From NCBI GenBank assembly GCA_030272585.1, contig BSYQ01000008.1:5332001-5396000 (forward strand): a stretch of 64,000 nt of DNA. Direction: 5' to 3'. The notes under the pieces are model-generated. The model saw only the letters and a program-made list of their open reading frames with translations, was not told where the DNA came from and did not search any database. This stretch comes from Bryopsis sp. KO-2023 (lineage: Eukaryota > Chlorophyta > Ulvophyceae > Bryopsidales > Bryopsidaceae). Both the position numbers and the translations under genes were made by a program. Of this stretch, positions 10,954 to 20,682 are shown in pieces (positions within the stretch are counted from its first letter, which is position 1; each line of letters opens with the position of its first letter).

Positions 10954-12848
10954 ATGAGCACGTTTTCCGGGTGCGTGAGAAAGTGGCTGCTATGCTGTTT
11001 CCCCGAAGCGGACACCGATCCTTGGTCCGTCGAGGCGTCCTCGAGGTAGTCTCCGTGATACAAAAAAGTTTTGGAATATTTCCATGCATGTAGGCCCAGC
11101 TGATTGTTTTCCATGGGAATTAGCATCGATGTGAAAAAAAAACTGAGCACATTTGAACACATTATCTACGATGCCTAAGTTTGAAATGTGGGGGGTAGTG
11201 AATGCTCTTTTTTTGGTTTTTGTAACAGATCGGCAGAAGACAAGCAGGTGCACCTGGCACCAATATCGATTTCAGTCTCAACAGGGCTTCTCTCCCGTGG
11301 TCCAGGTAAAGAGAAACCCATCCACCCTCCATATTACTCTGCTGTTTCGATTATTTTCAGTGACCATTGGGGGACTGAAAAACGATCGCCCTGGGGAGTC
11401 TCGACATATGAAACATGCATCATGTCAAAAGGATGGTATTTCATTTGGAACATCTGTGGGGCCTGGTCCCTGAGAATGCCCAACTGTTGGACCACCACAA
11501 AAGGCTCTTTTTTTCTCTTTTGGCTGAGGGAATGTTTGTTGATCTCGTTGTGTTCCGAAGTAGGATCGCCACCCCCCACCCAAACGGTGAGCTTCACAGC
11601 CACCAATGCCTCCTCCACCATCCCACCATCCACCATCCCACCATCCATCGTCCCACCATCCACCGTCCCGTCATCCACCAATTCTTCCTCCACCATCCCG
11701 CCATTGCCAGTACCTCCAAGCTGCCCCTCATTTGCCCACTCCGACGCAGAAAGGATCAGCAATGTGGTGGAATCGGTCCACCTCATTGCTGACCTAATGC
11801 TGGATGGGACGAGGCCGGCAGCTGGAGGGCAGCCACGTCACGAAGGGGACCTGGTTGCGAGCCTGGAACTCCTTCAGGGCTGCTGCAGGTTGGTGTCTGT
11901 GTTGTTGGTACTTCCATTGGGTATTTGTTGTTGTGATCTGAAAAGCTGTTGAAAAGCCTCCAAGTGTGACCAGACTTTCTCCTGTCGCTGAAATTCAATC
12001 ATCGATATTAATTTGCACAATGCAAAATTTGTCAAGTGCAGCCCTGTCCAAGGAAATGGGCACCTTTCAGCACCTGTGGGTTTTGCAGGAGGTCAATCCC
12101 CCAGCCGGCAGATTCCGACTACCGTCGGGATCTGTCGCACAACACCAACCCCATCACCCGTCTCCTGCCAGCCTCCTACCCCATACATCGTCTCCCTCAG
12201 TTGGAGGACCCCAACTTCCTCCATCACCACATCGATTCATTCCAGGTAACAATGCAGGGCTGTAAATGCTATGAATACTATGCTTGTGCTGGGCTCAAGT
12301 GGCTCTCACCTTGATGGAACACAGTGAAGTGGTTAGTTTTGAGGATTCACTGTGGGGTATGGCTGAGGCGTGTGGATTCGTCTGTGGTTTCTGTGCAGCA
12401 GTCAGTAGAGCCAGAGGTGGCCAACCAGCAGGGCTTCCACAGCAGTGGTGATGTGGTGAGTGTCACAATTTTTTTCTTGAATAATTCCACCCGATCTAAG
12501 TGTTCAATTGAAGGGTGGCTCCTCCCTGTCAGCACGTGCTCCCTCGTGGTGCACCCCCGTGTCGATGCATGGATTTGTTTGCAAAGGGTTGAAATTGGCA
12601 TTGAGTTCTTTGGAGCGCATCCAGCAATTCTCTTTTTTTTTAGTCCTATGTCTTTCTGTCGAGCAAAGCTCAATTTTGCTGCTATTCATGAAATACACAT
12701 TAAAAAACAAGTGAATGAATAACAAAATTAAGATTTGATGGTGAGAGTGGGGTATTGAAATTCAGTGCTTTTGTTTTCTGCATTGTCGCAGACCAACTGG
12801 TGGTACCGGAGCGACGACGATTTTTCTTTTTTCTCAAACCAATTTTAG
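10954..12848 (+). CDS. Unknown gene in copy A of the duplicated unit
   Basis: Multi-exon gene of unknown function. Exons supported by comparison with copy B: 10954-11045 (starts ATG; reads SGCVRKWLLCCFPEADTDPW), about 11732-11888 (AERISNVVES, HLIADLMLDGTRPAAGGQ), about 12036-12245 (PADSDYRRDLSHNTNP), 12399-12455 (VEPEVANQQGF) and 12792-12848 (NWWYRSDDDFSFFS, stop). An exon at 11229-11305 (SAEDKQVHLAPISISV) is present only here. The copies differ mostly at third codon positions, with in-frame indels, which is direct evidence of protein coding. The N-terminus has paired cysteines (LLCCFP), a possible lipid-anchor region. Joining phase between the third and fourth shared blocks is unresolved. 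Copy A stops earlier than copy B in the last exon. No known domain is recognised. Confidence 0.55.
11610..11720 (+). repeat. CCACCATCC minisatellite
   Basis: Imperfect tandem array of a roughly 12-base unit (CCACCATCCCAC and variants) in copy A only. In one open frame it would encode Ser/Thr/Ile/Pro repeats. Copy B lacks this segment, so it expanded or was lost after duplication. Confidence 0.7.
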
Positions 12849-12989
12849 AGTATGCTCCAATGTGCCATGGAGTTACAGCCAGTAGTAGTTTGTATTGAAA
12901 TTTTGGCGGGGAATGTTCTGGCAAAAGCAATGTGCTCCAGGTGATAGAAAAGACCTGGAAATTAGATCAAAAAATTGACAAAAACCAAA

Positions 12990-13165
12990 AAAAAAAAAGA
13001 AAAAAGAGAAATCATGAAAAAAAAAAAGAGTGGCGGGCAAGCATTACAAAAAAAAAGGAAAAAGCAAGTTAATTCAAAAAAGAGTGGCGGGCAAGAAGAA
13101 AAAGAAAAAAAACAAGTTGAAACAAAAAAGAGTGGCGGGCAAGAAGGGGAAAAAAAAATTACGCA
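12990..13165 (+). repeat. Imperfect tandem repeat with AAAAAGAGTGGCGGGCAAG core
   Basis: Three to four copies of an A-rich unit containing AGAGTGGCGGGCAAG, spaced about 45-55 bases. A related single copy (AAAAGTGGTGGGCAAG) lies at the matching place in copy B. It gives a Lys-rich reading frame with SGGQ repeats, but the frame is not conserved in copy B, so it is taken as non-coding. Confidence 0.65.
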
Positions 13166-13919
13166 AAAAAAGAAAAAAAAAGGGAAGAGGCAACAGATTT
13201 TACACATTGGGAGTGACTTTGATTATCTGCAGGGATTGAATTTGGTATGGAATAGAAGAATCAGAAAAAAAAGGGGGGGGGGGCAAAAAAAATATAGTGA
13301 ATTGCTACATTAGCAATGCTGGTTGAAAAAATACATCAAAAAAGAAAAAAAAAGAGTGGCGGAATGCTGGAGGGACGAAAAAAGCTATTATTTGGGATAT
13401 ACAAAAAAAGGGTTGGGGGGGGGGGGGGGACTACAAGAAAAGTTTTTGCATGGATGCTGTGGGAAGGATGGATCTTGAATATTTACTTGCAAGGGCAGTG
13501 GAGAAAAATACACATCGACCAGCAAGGTGAATCGACTTATTTTACATGTTTTTTTTATTTCCAGATATACTAAGGATTCTTTCCTTTTATATCTGTTGTT
13601 GATTTGTTTTATTTGTTTAAATGAGAGTGCAGGAATCGCCTTTCACTCTCAATGAAAAGGGTTTTGACTTTGTTTTTTGAAGTTTGGGAGGAAAGTGGGA
13701 TCCAGGGAGGGGTCCATACAAATGCATGTCTATGGGGACAAAGAGGGTGGTTTTATAGGGGCCTGTTTTTTCCAGAGGATTGGTTGAAAACCAGGCAATT
13801 CATTAATTCTTATCTAAATGTTTATTATAATGGAAATTTGGTTGTTTTTATTCCTGTTGGAGGGTCTTTGTGTGAAATTTTGGATGTGGGTGGAAAGAGG
13901 AAAAAAATAAACAGGGTAA

Positions 13920-14522
13920 AAAAGGAGAGAAACAAAAAAAAACTGTTGATATATGGAGGGAATTGGTGTGCGAGGTGAGGCAATGAAAATTGCTGGTGGT
14001 GTTTAGAGTGGAAAGTATTATTGCCCGGAAGGTGCATGCGATTGGGTTTATAGAAAAAGAGTTACATTTTCCTGGAGGGCGATCGTTGTCAATATTTTTT
14101 GTTCAAAAGAAAAGGGAAATACGGAAGTTTTGAACGTAAGAGGAGGGGGGGGGGGGGGGGGTTCGACCGATTGATGGACGCTTGCAGGATTTTGCAAGAA
14201 AAAAAAAGTGAATAGGGTATTTATGATAGGTCAAAGGAGAGAAAGAAAAAAATGAACCGTTGATATTTTATATGGAGGGCGTTGGTCTACTGGGTGGGGC
14301 AATGCAAACTGCTGCTGGTGGTTTGAATGGAAGGTATTATTGCATTGAATATACATACAATCGGGTTGATAATTTAAGAAAAACCAGTTTTTCTTGGAGG
14401 GCGATTGTTGTGAATAATTTTTGTTCAAAAAAAAGGGAAAGACTGGTTGTGAAGTTTTGAGCGTAAGAGGATTTTTTTTTCCGACCGATTGATGGATGCT
14501 TGCAGGATTTTGCAAGAAAAAT
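13920..14522 (+). repeat. Direct tandem duplication, about 313-base period
   Basis: Two copies of one segment: 13920-14210 and 14233-14522. Shared landmarks are AAAGGAGAGAAA, TTGATAT with TATGGAGGG, TCCTGGAGGGCGAT / TTCTTGGAGGGCGAT, GACCGATTGATGGA and GCAGGATTTTGCAAG. Copy B of the larger unit has one version (about 33550-33835), so this duplication is specific to copy A. The first member has a 17-base G tract near 14145. Confidence 0.75.
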
Positions 14523-15096
14523 AAGAGGGTACCGTCCAGTGGGTTTTCTGGACGCGCTGAAAAAAACTAAGTTCTCTGTTTTTGATTTCAATCAGCGGAA
14601 GTTTCTTTACCCCCCCAAAAAAATGCATTGTTTCGAAATTTGGGAATGGTGGGGCAAGAAGCAACTGAATATAGATTGGTGAGGGGTTCTTCTCGAAAGG
14701 GTGTCTTGTGAAATTTGGGAATCAGGCAGAAAAGCAAGTTGATATAAGACGGGCTTTTTGAGTCGATATTTTTTTTTCTGGAGGAAATTTTGTCTGGCTG
14801 GGACCTCAGAATAAAAAGTGAATAAAACCAATCTTGTGGGGATAATGGAAATTGGGGAAATACCTGGGACTGAATGATCAAGTTTCAAGTTGTATATATA
14901 TGTTGAAAAAATTGTAAAAATGTGTTTCATCAGTCCTTTCTTGGTTCAGCAGCGATGGAGGTGAATTCCAGGCTGGGCCTGGAAAACCTTTCTTTGATCA
15001 ATACTGTTGTGCGATGCTTCTGAAATAAAAGTGATAAAGGGAATGGATGTGCAATTGTGAAACAGCATAGGAAGATCTGGCTGCTGACGATTTCAG

Positions 15097-15209
15097 ATTC
15101 AGAGGTTCAGATGGGCACCTTGGACTGGCTGACTAACGACTTTAAGCTAGCCCAAAAAGACATCAAGGATTTGAAAGTAGAGCCGTCCAAAAATCTTCCA
15201 TTTGAATAA
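15097..15209 (+). CDS. Possible terminal exon of unknown gene
   Basis: Behind the acceptor CTGACGATTTCAG an open frame reads SEVQMGTLDWLTNDFKLAQK, then DIKDLKVEPS, and ends with a TAA at 15207. It begins in phase 1. It lies about 100 bases past the end of the duplicated unit and is not found after copy B, so its parent gene is unclear; it could be the last exon of the copy A gene or of a gene of its own. Only the splice signal and amino-acid composition support it. Confidence 0.3.
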
Positions 15210-15727
15210 AACTAAACATCATTTTGAGAAGCTGGACCCTGGGTGAAAAAGTCGATAAGAAAGAAAAGAAACTTTCTTGTTTCTACCACCACCAACAAAA
15301 AATAGAATAGTAATTAACTTTTTTACATGCGCAGAAACCCAAGAAGCCCACTTTCTTGCTTCAAGTAAAGACAAATAAGCAACTGTTAACACACTTCAGA
15401 TTCCAGATGCAAATGAGCTGCAACTATGGGCAAGCTTCAATGCTCCTTTTGCTTTCAGAATTGGAAATTTCCCCCCCCACAAACGAGCGTTCGCCCCTCC
15501 CAGTCTTTTCATTCTGGGATGATCCTTTTGCGTGGCTCCGAGTCGCGTCATTCCAGTGGTTTTGTGATCAAGTCTAATCAACCCTATCCATCAACAGCCC
15601 TCCTCTGACCCCTTTCGCCGCGCGGCTGGTGGAGCGAATCTCGGTGCCGTCGATCCGGAGTCTCTTGTGGGAACAGTTGTGATCGACACAACGAATTCAG
15701 GGAGCTGTGCGCATATCGTCCGTCACT

Positions 15728-16992
15728 ATGGCATCCAAAACAGTGGTTTCGTTGCTGTTGGCCGTTTTATTTGCTGGCGTGCTGTCCGAGTTCGCTTTTG
15801 CAGCCGAACAGGTCGCGACGGAAAGCGCGAAAGCAAGCATCGCGGGTGAGTGAAGTTTTCCCATACAGCCTACCATCAAGTTTGGTTAACACAGCGATCG
15901 TCCCTGCCCATCAGCGATCCTCGTGGATTCAGGTTTTTGGATCGCTGAGTGGTGGAGAGAGTTTCGTCCAGGGACGAAGCAACGACAAATGGTCAAAGCT
16001 GGAACCTGGGTCGATATTTTGATGGGTTTTCTGAACTTGGATGAACCTGGCCGATCTGGGGCTGGCGGCCCGATTGCCAGCTGCGAAATACGTTTCATCT
16101 CTTGTCGTTGAATTGCTTTAAACCTGTGTGTAGGTGGCCCTTTCCGCTTCCGTGCCCGTAGGCTGCAGGGAGTGTCGGCCAAGTTTGGAACTGGAATCGT
16201 GAGTGTGGCATGCCGACAGTTGACTTGCTTGTGCAAAAACTCAATTTTTTATCCTCCCTGAACACCACAGGGCGCAGCCAAACCAATTTTTCAGTCGAGA
16301 AAGCACAACTGGATGTAACCTGAGCTAGCCGAAGGAATCTGCAATACTTTTTCCTCAAGGAAAAAGTAAAATTGTTGTGGAGGGAATATCGTCTTATTTT
16401 TTGATGTGAATTCCTGACACGATCCGCTTTTGGTGTATGTGCAGTTCCCTACCCTGACCTATGATTTCGACTCAGCACCTGGTCAGACTCCCTTGATGGC
16501 ATTGGTCATTGCTTTTGCTATGCCCTTTGCCCTTGGCACGCTCTGGGGTAAGCTGCTGTTTATTTTTTGTAAACAATTCATTGTTTTTCCTGTGCCTTTT
16601 TTTGGTTGGTTGTGGAACCATTTTCTGTCTTTTTGTTTTCCGCACATGTAGCTTCAAAATCTTTTCCCATCGAATGCATAATATGATTATTTGTGTGGGG
16701 TGGAAAAGGGGTATTTGGGCTGGATTGCAACTTGGTATTTTTTTAATGTGCAGTGTTTTGGAATTCCTGCCACCGCAGTTATGATTTTTCTCCAGAGCAG
16801 CACCTGAAAAAAAAAATGCGAAAAGCAACATAGTTGAAACTTTTTTTTTTTTGCATTTGCACAGATACTTACAACACGATCCTAAAAATTGTTACAAGTT
16901 TTTCCTTCTTGTCTGGATGCAGGTTAAAAGACGAGACCTTTCAAATAAAGGAATGGGACTTCGGCCACTCAAAAAAGTGTTTCGTGAGATAA
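15728..16992 (+). CDS. Signal-peptide membrane protein of unknown family
   Basis: Starts with a clear secretory signal: MASKTVVSLLLAVLFAGVLS followed by EFAFAAEQ, with a probable cleavage after AFAA. Exon 1 is 15728-15845 (donor GGTGAGT). A second exon lies between about 15893 and 16035 with ambiguous borders. A third, after the acceptor at about 16131, reads FRFRARRLQGVSAKFGTGI. Exon 16445-16547 reads FPTLTYDFDSAPGQ and then a strongly hydrophobic span (LMALVIAFAMPFALG). The last, 16865-16992, continues TYNTILKIVTSF and ends in a stop. Phases agree for the last three joints. The predicted product is about 190 residues, with a signal peptide and one or two membrane spans. No family was recognised; ER or secretory-pathway membrane location is an inference from the signal. 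Confidence 0.5.
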
Positions 16993-17489
16993 AATGCACA
17001 CAGCTTTTCGATCGACGTATTTCGGCAGTATTTTAGTGTGGAAGAAAGGCGTTCCCAGGGTTGGCCAGCTGTAATGGAAAAAAAAGAAAACAAGAAAGAC
17101 CCTTACAAAAAAATGCTCACTTTTGCCTTTCGACAGGATAACGACAGGGGGTTTTATACCATGTGGCTAATTCTTGTGTGTGATCTATTACATCTGCGTT
17201 TTTTTTTGGTTTGGTTTATTGTTTTTCATGGGGTTTTAATTGGCCAAGTTCTGGATGTGATGCATCGGAGTGGTTGAATTCATTCACTCAATCGGAGTGA
17301 AGAATTCTGTTATATAGCTGTGCAGGAGTAACATGCTGCTGTTTCCGATATTTTTCTTTTTTGGGGGAGCAAGTTTTGCCCTGTTGATAATGTAACGACA
17401 CACACACACACACGCACATCTCTTTGAACAGTCGAGGTGGGTAGGGTCTAAACTAGACTGGTGAATGGTTTATAAACCTGGGGTGTTTT

Positions 17490-19987
17490 TCAAATGGAGA
17501 AGTCAAAATTACATTGAACACAATTCGATCCCCAGTATAAAAGCGCTCGTCGATTGCCATTCCACGCAATGGGGCGGATGCAGCCATCGGCCTGTAAAAA
17601 GAAGAGGCCGTTGCTCCCCCATTGGTTGTGATTCCTTACATCGTTCTAACAAATCCCCTTCCCTACCTAGCGCCCCCCACTATTCAAACGAAACTCCTTA
17701 ACACAGACAAGCTACCAAGATCTACCAGTTCCTCCCCAATAATTCTGTATTTATTCCATCATTTTAGAGAAAAACCCAAACTACATTACACAACACTGCG
17801 CTCCACTGCACTCCCATCCATAAGAAACGACTCTGACTTCCCGATGGAAAGAAATTTGGCCTTACCTCGGACGCGGGCGTCGCCAAAATTCGTTCCAACT
17901 TGTTGCGATAGACTTCTATATCAGTCGCCCTAGATTCAGCCTCTCTGTCGAATACTTTTTGGAACAGGCGCTTGTCGTTTGACTGGTGGGGCGATGGTTG
18001 CCTGTGCCGCTCTGGTTCTCGGGAGCCGATTAGCTCGCCCAACTGGGGATGAACAGCCACACATTAGTTTTTCTCGCTGGCCGAGGACCAGCGCGGATTC
18101 TGTAATCACGGATATCTTCCCTGTCTTTTTGCAGCTAGAGATTTCTCCACAGGGTGCTTACTTGTTTTCTTAAAATCTTTCACGGTGGGTTTGTTGATCG
18201 CTACATCAGAAGGAACAAAATCTCCTCGTGGCGCTCCAGCCGTTCCCCAATCCGGCTGGTTTGCAAGATATAGATCCACGTTAATGGCCCCTTTTATAAC
18301 TACAGGCTCCGCTTCCGTTTTCGGTCTTCCGTCCAGAATCCATGAAGGGGGCTCCCCAGCCGGGCGGTTCTGCTTGTTTAACTGCCCCACTTCAATGTTC
18401 TTTGGGTGTGGGGTTTTTGTGGTGGCCTCTGAAGCGGTTTGGTGGCTTGGGGACTGGCTCTTCTGCGCTTCACTTTCAAAAGAAACCGATTCTGCCTTTT
18501 TACCCCCAACGACTTCTTTCATCTGCAGAGCATTTGAAAGTTTTTCCCATCCCTGCCAATCAAACAAAAGGAAAGCCCGGCAGCGAAATCTATAAAGGTT
18601 CAAGACATTTGTTGGTTTTGGAAGAGTCTGTTGGGCTTTAACAGAGCCGAAGCATTTTTCTTCGTGACTTTTGTGATGCGTGTCATTACTTTTCATAGTG
18701 GCCCTACCCCTCTGGTTTTCTGTCGGTCGATGTGGCGGCTGTACTCAGCCTTGTTCATTTGCCCAGGCATCGCTAGTCTGGCTGGACCAGCCTTTGTCGC
18801 GCCCCCTTGTTTCAGCGTTACACCCCTGGACATGCGCATTGTTTCCAGACACGATGGTTGCGCCTCCGAAGGCTTCTCCACGAAATCAGGAGCGGTTTTT
18901 CTTCCTTTCACGGCCTTTTTGCCTGCTGTCAAACGTTTTACCTCGTCCTCCTTTGGCTTGGAAGATTTCTTGGCACTCTTCTTACCGTCTTCTTCCGCAT
19001 CGTCCAGGTCGTTGAAATCAAGCAGGCTGACGTTGGGTTCGGTGGTTGCTGAAGGAAGTTTGGAGGGGTTCACCTTGTTCAACAGCACCATTTTGGCTCG
19101 GTGGTCGTACGTGTAGTCTTTGCCCCGCAGCTCCCTGGGTAGAGAGAATTGTTGGCATCCCACACTACCATCTGAACTTTGAAATGCTTGAAAAAGAGCC
19201 CTACTTATAAGTAATTACTTTTTGAGCATGTCAAGTTTGTGCTTGGCTTCGTCATCTTGTTTTTTTGTTCTTTCGGTCACTTGCGCTTGCCGCCTGCGAT
19301 TGGCGATTTCCTCTCTCAGACGTGTTTCCAGTTCCGTTGTTTTGGGACTCTGGGGCTTGGTTTGCCTCAAGCGGGGACCTGTCACTTTGCTGGGTGTGGT
19401 TTTCCCTGCGTCCGATTGTGGACCTGAACCCCACAACGAGCGTCAAACTCCATGAATCTGCTGCTGTTCCAAAATTGGAACTCAAAATCTCGTTTCTTGC
19501 TTTCCAACATCATTTGTAGAACTGAGGGGCACGAGCAAACACCTGGGATGATCAACGGGCTGCCAACTCTAGAGTCCCCTGGCACCGCACTTGCTCTCGT
19601 TGGTGATGTTCTGTGATTTGCCCATTTGTTGAAAGCTTGGTCAACTCTCGGTTTCGTGTCGAAAGGAATAGCGCCCCTGATCCATGTATCAACAGCACAT
19701 GGCTCGGGCTCTGAATCGGGCTCCCAAGACCCATTTTGTATCGCCAGCTCGTGCAATGGTTGCTCTTCTCGAGCGACATAAGCCATTTCTACGATGCAAA
19801 GAGTGCTATCCAAACACGAGTCTACAGCTCTGTCGATAGCACAGGACTGAAGGTGTGACTCTTCGATGTATAGGTTCACCCTGTCGAACAGGGCTTCAAG
19901 TGCGTCGATCACGGCATCTTCTCTATCGACCTCCGCCTCATTGTCAGGAATTGCAACGGGGGCGTTTTTGTTTTGTTTTGGAGCCAT
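17490..19987 (-). CDS. C2orf81-like (DUF4639-type) protein, probably cilium associated
   Basis: Minus-strand gene of about 580 residues. Exons: 19987-19543, 19423-19219, 19134-18708, about 18552-18162, 18042-17866 and 17591-17490; the first three joints agree in phase, while the 18162/18042 joint is not settled. Exon 1 contains EPEPCAVDTWIRGAIPF, resembling the EPxPxxIDTWARG block that I recall from animal C2orf81. Exon 2 is a charged helix (TELETRLREEIANRRRQ). Exon 3 starts ELRGKDYTYDHRAK, then VNPSKLP, again like that family. Later exons are low complexity with WILDGRP and DLYLANQPDWG. Family assignment rests on remembered motifs; function in cilia is inferred from the family's spread among flagellates. 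The ATG at 19987 begins a Lys/Asn leader. Confidence 0.6.
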
Positions 19988-20682
19988 TCTGCAAGAAAGA
20001 ACGAACTGAAATCAAAGGGATAGAGAAAGGAGCTAGGGTCATGTATCGATGAAATTGATGGTTGTGTTTTTTGTTTTCAAGAAGGGTCATTTTCCTTGTT
20101 CCTCAAGAGATTATCCTATTTTTGGCATTCTTGGTACAAGTCAAAATCATCGTTCTGAATTCAGTATCATTATTTTGGATTCGGTTGATGGGTTTTGACC
20201 TCCCGTATAAACCCTAGCGCGCACCCTGAACTTCCTGATGTGTCAATTCCTAAATTAATACAACACTCGACTGTTCGCGCGCTCGATTGCAACTTTACGG
20301 GAAGTGGGGAGTTGGAAAAGTTTTAAATTTGGTGTTGTGTGGCGATGACCCCCAACCGAAAAAACGGCACCCGGGGTCAGTCTGACGCTAAACACGGCAG
20401 ATCCCGACAGCGCTCTTATTTGTGGAACGTTCGAAGACAAGCTGTTGTCGAACAGAGCTCTCCAGACAAGATGCTAGAGTTGTGGAAAACACACCGCCAA
20501 CTCTTGGGAGTTGGATGTGTGCGTTAAACTGTTCGCGGATTTCAGACACCGAATGAGTGCTTCGACCCTATATACCCATCTCCCGCATCTGCTTTCACTA
20601 TACACTAGCGCAGGATACAAGCCCATTTCATCTTCTAACAAGCAGCCCTAAAAAGTTGGATCATAACGCCAACACAGAAGAT
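19988..20682. other. Spacer between C2orf81-like gene and carboxypeptidase gene
   Basis: About 700 bases carrying the promoter of the C2orf81-like gene (minus) and the 3' end of the carboxypeptidase gene (minus). A 62-codon frame at 20339-20527 has no family similarity. No repeat or RNA gene was recognised. Confidence 0.5.

Larger units (their letters stand above)
10272..15000 (+). repeat. Duplicated unit, copy A (4.7 kb)
   Basis: Copy A of a large unit that recurs at about 30945-34243. Similarity begins near AACACAAAcTTTGTGAGGAA and ends near GGTGAATTCCAGGCTGGGC followed by CTTTCTTTGAT in both copies. It includes exons of an unknown gene (separate entries) and long non-coding flanks. Relative to copy B, copy A keeps about 0.5 kb carrying exons 2-3 and has an internal tandem duplication of about 313 bases (13920-14210 and 14233-14522). 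No terminal inverted repeat or clear target-site duplication was seen, so segmental duplication is preferred over transposition. Confidence 0.8.

Noticed and set aside
10379-11089. Long minus-strand frame (236 codons) in copy A of the duplicated unit, with a counterpart at 31306-31884
   Set aside because: Small indels between the two copies break this frame, whereas the plus-strand exon at 10954 keeps frame with silent changes; the minus frame is a shadow.
12975-13313. Lys-rich frame with SGGQ repeats
   Set aside because: It follows an A-rich tandem repeat, and the frame is not kept in copy B.
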